From: Bacteroidia bacterium
Lineage (GTDB): Bacteria > Bacteroidota > Bacteroidia > Bacteroidales > Dysgonomonadaceae
Direction: 5' to 3'
Length of the DNA stretch: 8,213 bases
Assembly (NCBI GenBank): GCA_030539475.1
Contig: JAUNRY010000090.1
Span: 1-8,213 of the forward strand
How positions within the stretch are numbered: the stretch's first letter is position 1; each line of letters opens with the position of its first letter. A model generated the notes under the pieces. The model saw only the letters and a program-made list of their open reading frames with translations. It had not been told where the DNA came from and did no database searches. Made by a program: the position numbers and the translations under genes. Shown piece after piece: positions 6,738 to 8,213 of the stretch.

Positions 6738-7820
6738 ATGAACGATATAACTGAACTGATATACGAAGAAAACCAATGGCGGTATATTTTTATTGCCCTT
6801 GCCTTTATTGTTTCGTTTGTTTTGCTCACCCTGCTCTCCAATTTTATATTTAAAAAACTGCGCGCCCGCGCCCAAAAAACCAAAAGCCTGATTGACGATT
6901 TTATCATTCGCCTCTTCAGGCTGCCGGCTATATGGATTATTTTTTCCATTTTGCTGAATATTTTCAGCTCCATGCTCGACGACGAAAGCCGCGTTTACGC
7001 CGTTTTGCAGAAAATCGGGCAAATGCTGCTTATCCTCACTATCGGATGGCTGGTAATTCAGGGAATCCGCGCCGTTTTCCGCTATTTCGAGAACAAACTC
7101 GATATAACCCAAGCCGATAACCTGACGGCGCGGCGAAGGCTGACCAAGCTGAACATGATTGAGAAAGTGCTCATCGTTACGGCCGTTGTCATTTTCACCG
7201 GCATTGCCCTGATGACTTTCGAAGCCGTAAAAGGGCTGGGCATGAGCCTGCTGGCTTCGGCCGGCGTGGTGGGAATTGTGGTGGGGCTGGCGGCGCAACG
7301 AAGCGTGGGACAGATTTTGTCGGGAATACAGATAGCGATAACGCAACCCATCCGCCTGGACGATGTGGTGGTAATTGAAGGCGAATGGGGGCGCATTGAA
7401 GAGATAAACATCACCTACACCGTGGTGAAAATCTGGGACGAAAGGCGGCTCATCATCCCCAACGATTATTTCTCCAACCACCCCATACAAAACTGGACAA
7501 GAACAAGTTCCGGCATACTGGGAACCGTGTTTCTGCCCGTGTCTTACGATTTGCCCCTGGAACCCCTGCGCGCGGAACTGGCCGCCATAGTTAAAAACGA
7601 CCCCAACTGGGACGGCCGCGTGCAAAACATCCAAGTAACCGACAGCGGCGACTGGCACAAGCAAATACGCGTGCTGGTAAGCAGCGGCAACTCGTCGGCC
7701 AACTGGGATTTGCGGGTGCTGGTCCGCGAAAAACTTATCGATTTCATCAACAAGAATTACCCGGGCTCGTTCGCGAAAATAAACTCCACCCACGCGCCTG
7801 ACGGCTTTAAGCCCCTCTGA
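6738..7820 (+). CDS. MscS-family mechanosensitive ion channel
   Basis: This is a small-conductance mechanosensitive channel of the inner membrane, expected to form a heptamer that opens under membrane tension and releases solutes during hypo-osmotic shock. The 360-residue protein shows hydrophobic segments at about 16-38, 59-78, 93-113 and 144-161, then the Gly/Ala-rich pore helix from about 168 (GMSLLASAGVVGIVVGLAAQ). The MscS signature continues with SGIQIAITQPIRLDDVVVIEG and the beta-domain motif LIIPNDYFSNHPIQNW (238 onward), followed by a cytoplasmic alpha/beta domain. It has more transmembrane helices than the three of E. coli MscS, as in the longer YbdG- and YnaI-like members, so no specific symbol is given. 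There is no obvious signal peptide; MNDITELIYEENQW is a short cytoplasmic or periplasmic lead-in. It lies 54 nt downstream of otsAB in the same direction, probably in one transcript, and is followed by a hairpin. Confidence 0.95.
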   Translation: MNDITELIYEENQWRYIFIALAFIVSFVLLTLLSNFIFKKLRARAQKTKSLIDDFIIRLFRLPAIWIIFSILLNIFSSMLDDESRVYAVLQKIGQMLLILTIGWLVIQGIRAVFRYFENKLDITQADNLTARRRLTKLNMIEKVLIVTAVVIFTGIALMTFEAVKGLGMSLLASAGVVGIVVGLAAQRSVGQILSGIQIAITQPIRLDDVVVIEGEWGRIEEINITYTVVKIWDERRLIIPNDYFSNHPIQNWTRTSSGILGTVFLPVSYDLPLEPLRAELAAIVKNDPNWDGRVQNIQVTDSGDWHKQIRVLVSSGNSSANWDLRVLVREKLIDFINKNYPGSFAKINSTHAPDGFKPL

Positions 7821-7842
7821 CGCATTTGGGAACAAAAGGGTG

Positions 7843-7862
7843 AAGCGAGTTCCAACTCGCTT
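7843..7862 (+). terminator. Candidate mscS terminator hairpin
   Basis: AAGCGAGT (7843-7850) pairs perfectly with ACTCGCTT (7855-7862) across the loop TCCA, starting 23 nt after the mscS stop. Only TTTAAAG follows, so the U-tract is weak, but the location and perfect eight-base stem suit an otsAB-mscS terminator. A much stronger hairpin lies further on, at 8038-8076. Confidence 0.5.
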
Positions 7863-7871
7863 TAAAGCAAA

Positions 7872-7919
7872 GCGGCTACCGCCTGGCCGGATTACCGGTT
7901 TGACGGGGGAATACGCCCG
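7872..7919. repeat. Cluster of small GC-rich palindromes after mscS
   Basis: Three short inverted repeats follow one another: GCGG-CTA-CCGC (7872-7882), CCGG-ATTA-CCGG (7887-7898) and CGGG-N8-CCCG (7904-7919). Each is only a four-base stem, so individually weak, but their density directly after the terminator hairpin is noticeable. No coding frame or known RNA family is recognised. They may be a decayed palindromic intergenic repeat. Confidence 0.3.
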
Positions 7920-7979
7920 CATTTACCAAGCATTTGTTTTACTTCGAGCGGGGAACTCGGCTCAACCCGAAAAGTTGTG

Positions 7980-8134
7980 GACAGTATATAGATTTCTCCC
8001 TTACGGTTGAAATGACAGTTCATTGAAAAAGATACCGGCGAAAGAAGGCGGCGGCAAAGCCGCCGCCTTCTTTCGCTCTCTCTAATTGGCAGGCTCGTCA
8101 CTTCGACCGCAGGGAGAAGTCTCCCTATATTGTC
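7980..8134. repeat. 155-bp symmetrical composite element: inverted arms around a perfect hairpin
   Basis: The left arm (7980-8016, containing CTCCCTTACGGTTGAAATG) and the right arm (8097-8134, inverted, containing CTCCCTGCGGTCGAAGTG) match at 22 of 26 aligned bases with one gap over their inner 27 bases. Beyond that, the outer GACARTATA stretches also match. Between them lies an 18-bp perfect hairpin (8038-8076). The arms' midpoint, 8056.5-8057, falls on the hairpin's centre, 8057. The 20-21-nt spacers between arm and hairpin are equal in length but not complementary. I recognise the arm as resembling palindromic intergenic repeats common in Bacteroidetes, from memory only. No transposase is present, so a REP/BIME-like or MITE-like element is the best description. 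Confidence 0.6.
8038..8076. terminator. Strong bidirectional intrinsic terminator-like hairpin
   Basis: An 18-bp perfect stem (8038-8055 with 8059-8076) closes on the three-base loop AAA. The core is GGCGGCGGC paired with GCCGCCGCC, with A-rich and T-rich outer parts (AAAGAAG and CTTCTTT) that give a T-run on either strand. It could stop transcripts leaving mscS and any leftward transcript from beyond the right edge. It is also the exact centre of the composite element at 7980-8134. Confidence 0.7.
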
Positions 8135-8213
8135 AATAAAGCTATCGATATTCTTTACCATTAGTGTCCGATAAAATATAATATTACGCTACTACGTAGC
8201 TTCTATTTGTGAT
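8135..8213. other. Right-edge non-coding sequence
   Basis: All frames on both strands are interrupted by stops, so no gene enters from the right in this stretch. It holds one five-base palindrome, GCTAC-TAC-GTAGC (8188-8200). The sequence TTAGTGTCCGATAAA (8161-8175) resembles the kind of end seen on some Bacteroidetes insertion sequences, but that is recollection, and the partner end is outside the window. Confidence 0.4.

Noticed and set aside
6717..7922. A 401-codon open frame on the minus strand, opposite mscS.
   Set aside because: The plus strand encodes an unmistakable MscS channel over the same bases. The antisense translation is rich in His, Gln and Asn, with no domain or membrane pattern.
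8038..8076. A possible tRNA or other small structured RNA gene.
   Set aside because: There is only a single simple stem with a three-base loop, no cloverleaf and no conserved tRNA bases. A terminator or repeat hairpin explains it.
7892..8161. An 89-codon minus-strand open frame after mscS.
   Set aside because: It runs through the inverted arms and the perfect hairpin of the composite repeat, and its Arg-rich stretch is just the translated GC hairpin. No promoter or family resemblance is visible.

Overview
The window looks like ordinary chromosome from an anaerobic member of the Bacteroidetes, probably Bacteroidales. The evidence is a homodimeric-type pyruvate:ferredoxin oxidoreductase of the length and sequence style common in that group, a TATCTTTG promoter element of the Bacteroidetes -7 type, no clear Shine-Dalgarno sequence before any start codon, and short tandem and palindromic repeats between genes. 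The genus cannot be named from the sequence alone.

Layout, left to right. On the minus strand lie the first 79 codons of aroQ (type II 3-dehydroquinate dehydratase, 1-238, running off the left edge) and, upstream of it in the same direction, the complete nifJ (576-4139). The 337-nt gap between them holds a -7 element for aroQ, two hairpins and a degenerate seven-base-period array. A 375-nt divergent spacer follows, with a perfect 7-7-7 dyad on the nifJ side and two heptamer arrays on the otsAB side. On the plus strand come a fused trehalose-6-phosphate synthase/phosphatase (4515-6683) and, 54 nt later, an MscS-family mechanosensitive channel (6738-7820). The last 393 nt carry no gene. They hold a likely mscS terminator, a run of small palindromes and a 155-bp symmetrical element: two inverted ~37-bp arms around a perfect 18-bp hairpin.

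Functionally the window joins central anaerobic carbon metabolism (NifJ: pyruvate to acetyl-CoA with reduced ferredoxin), the shikimate pathway (AroQ) and a plausible osmotic-stress pair. In that pair OtsAB makes the compatible solute trehalose, and MscS opens when turgor rises too far. The protein genes are all recognisable families with intact catalytic motifs. I see no evidence of a new protein system. The features least explained by known annotation are non-coding: the composite palindrome at 7980-8134, the heptamer arrays in all three complete intergenic spacers, and the operator-like dyad upstream of nifJ.
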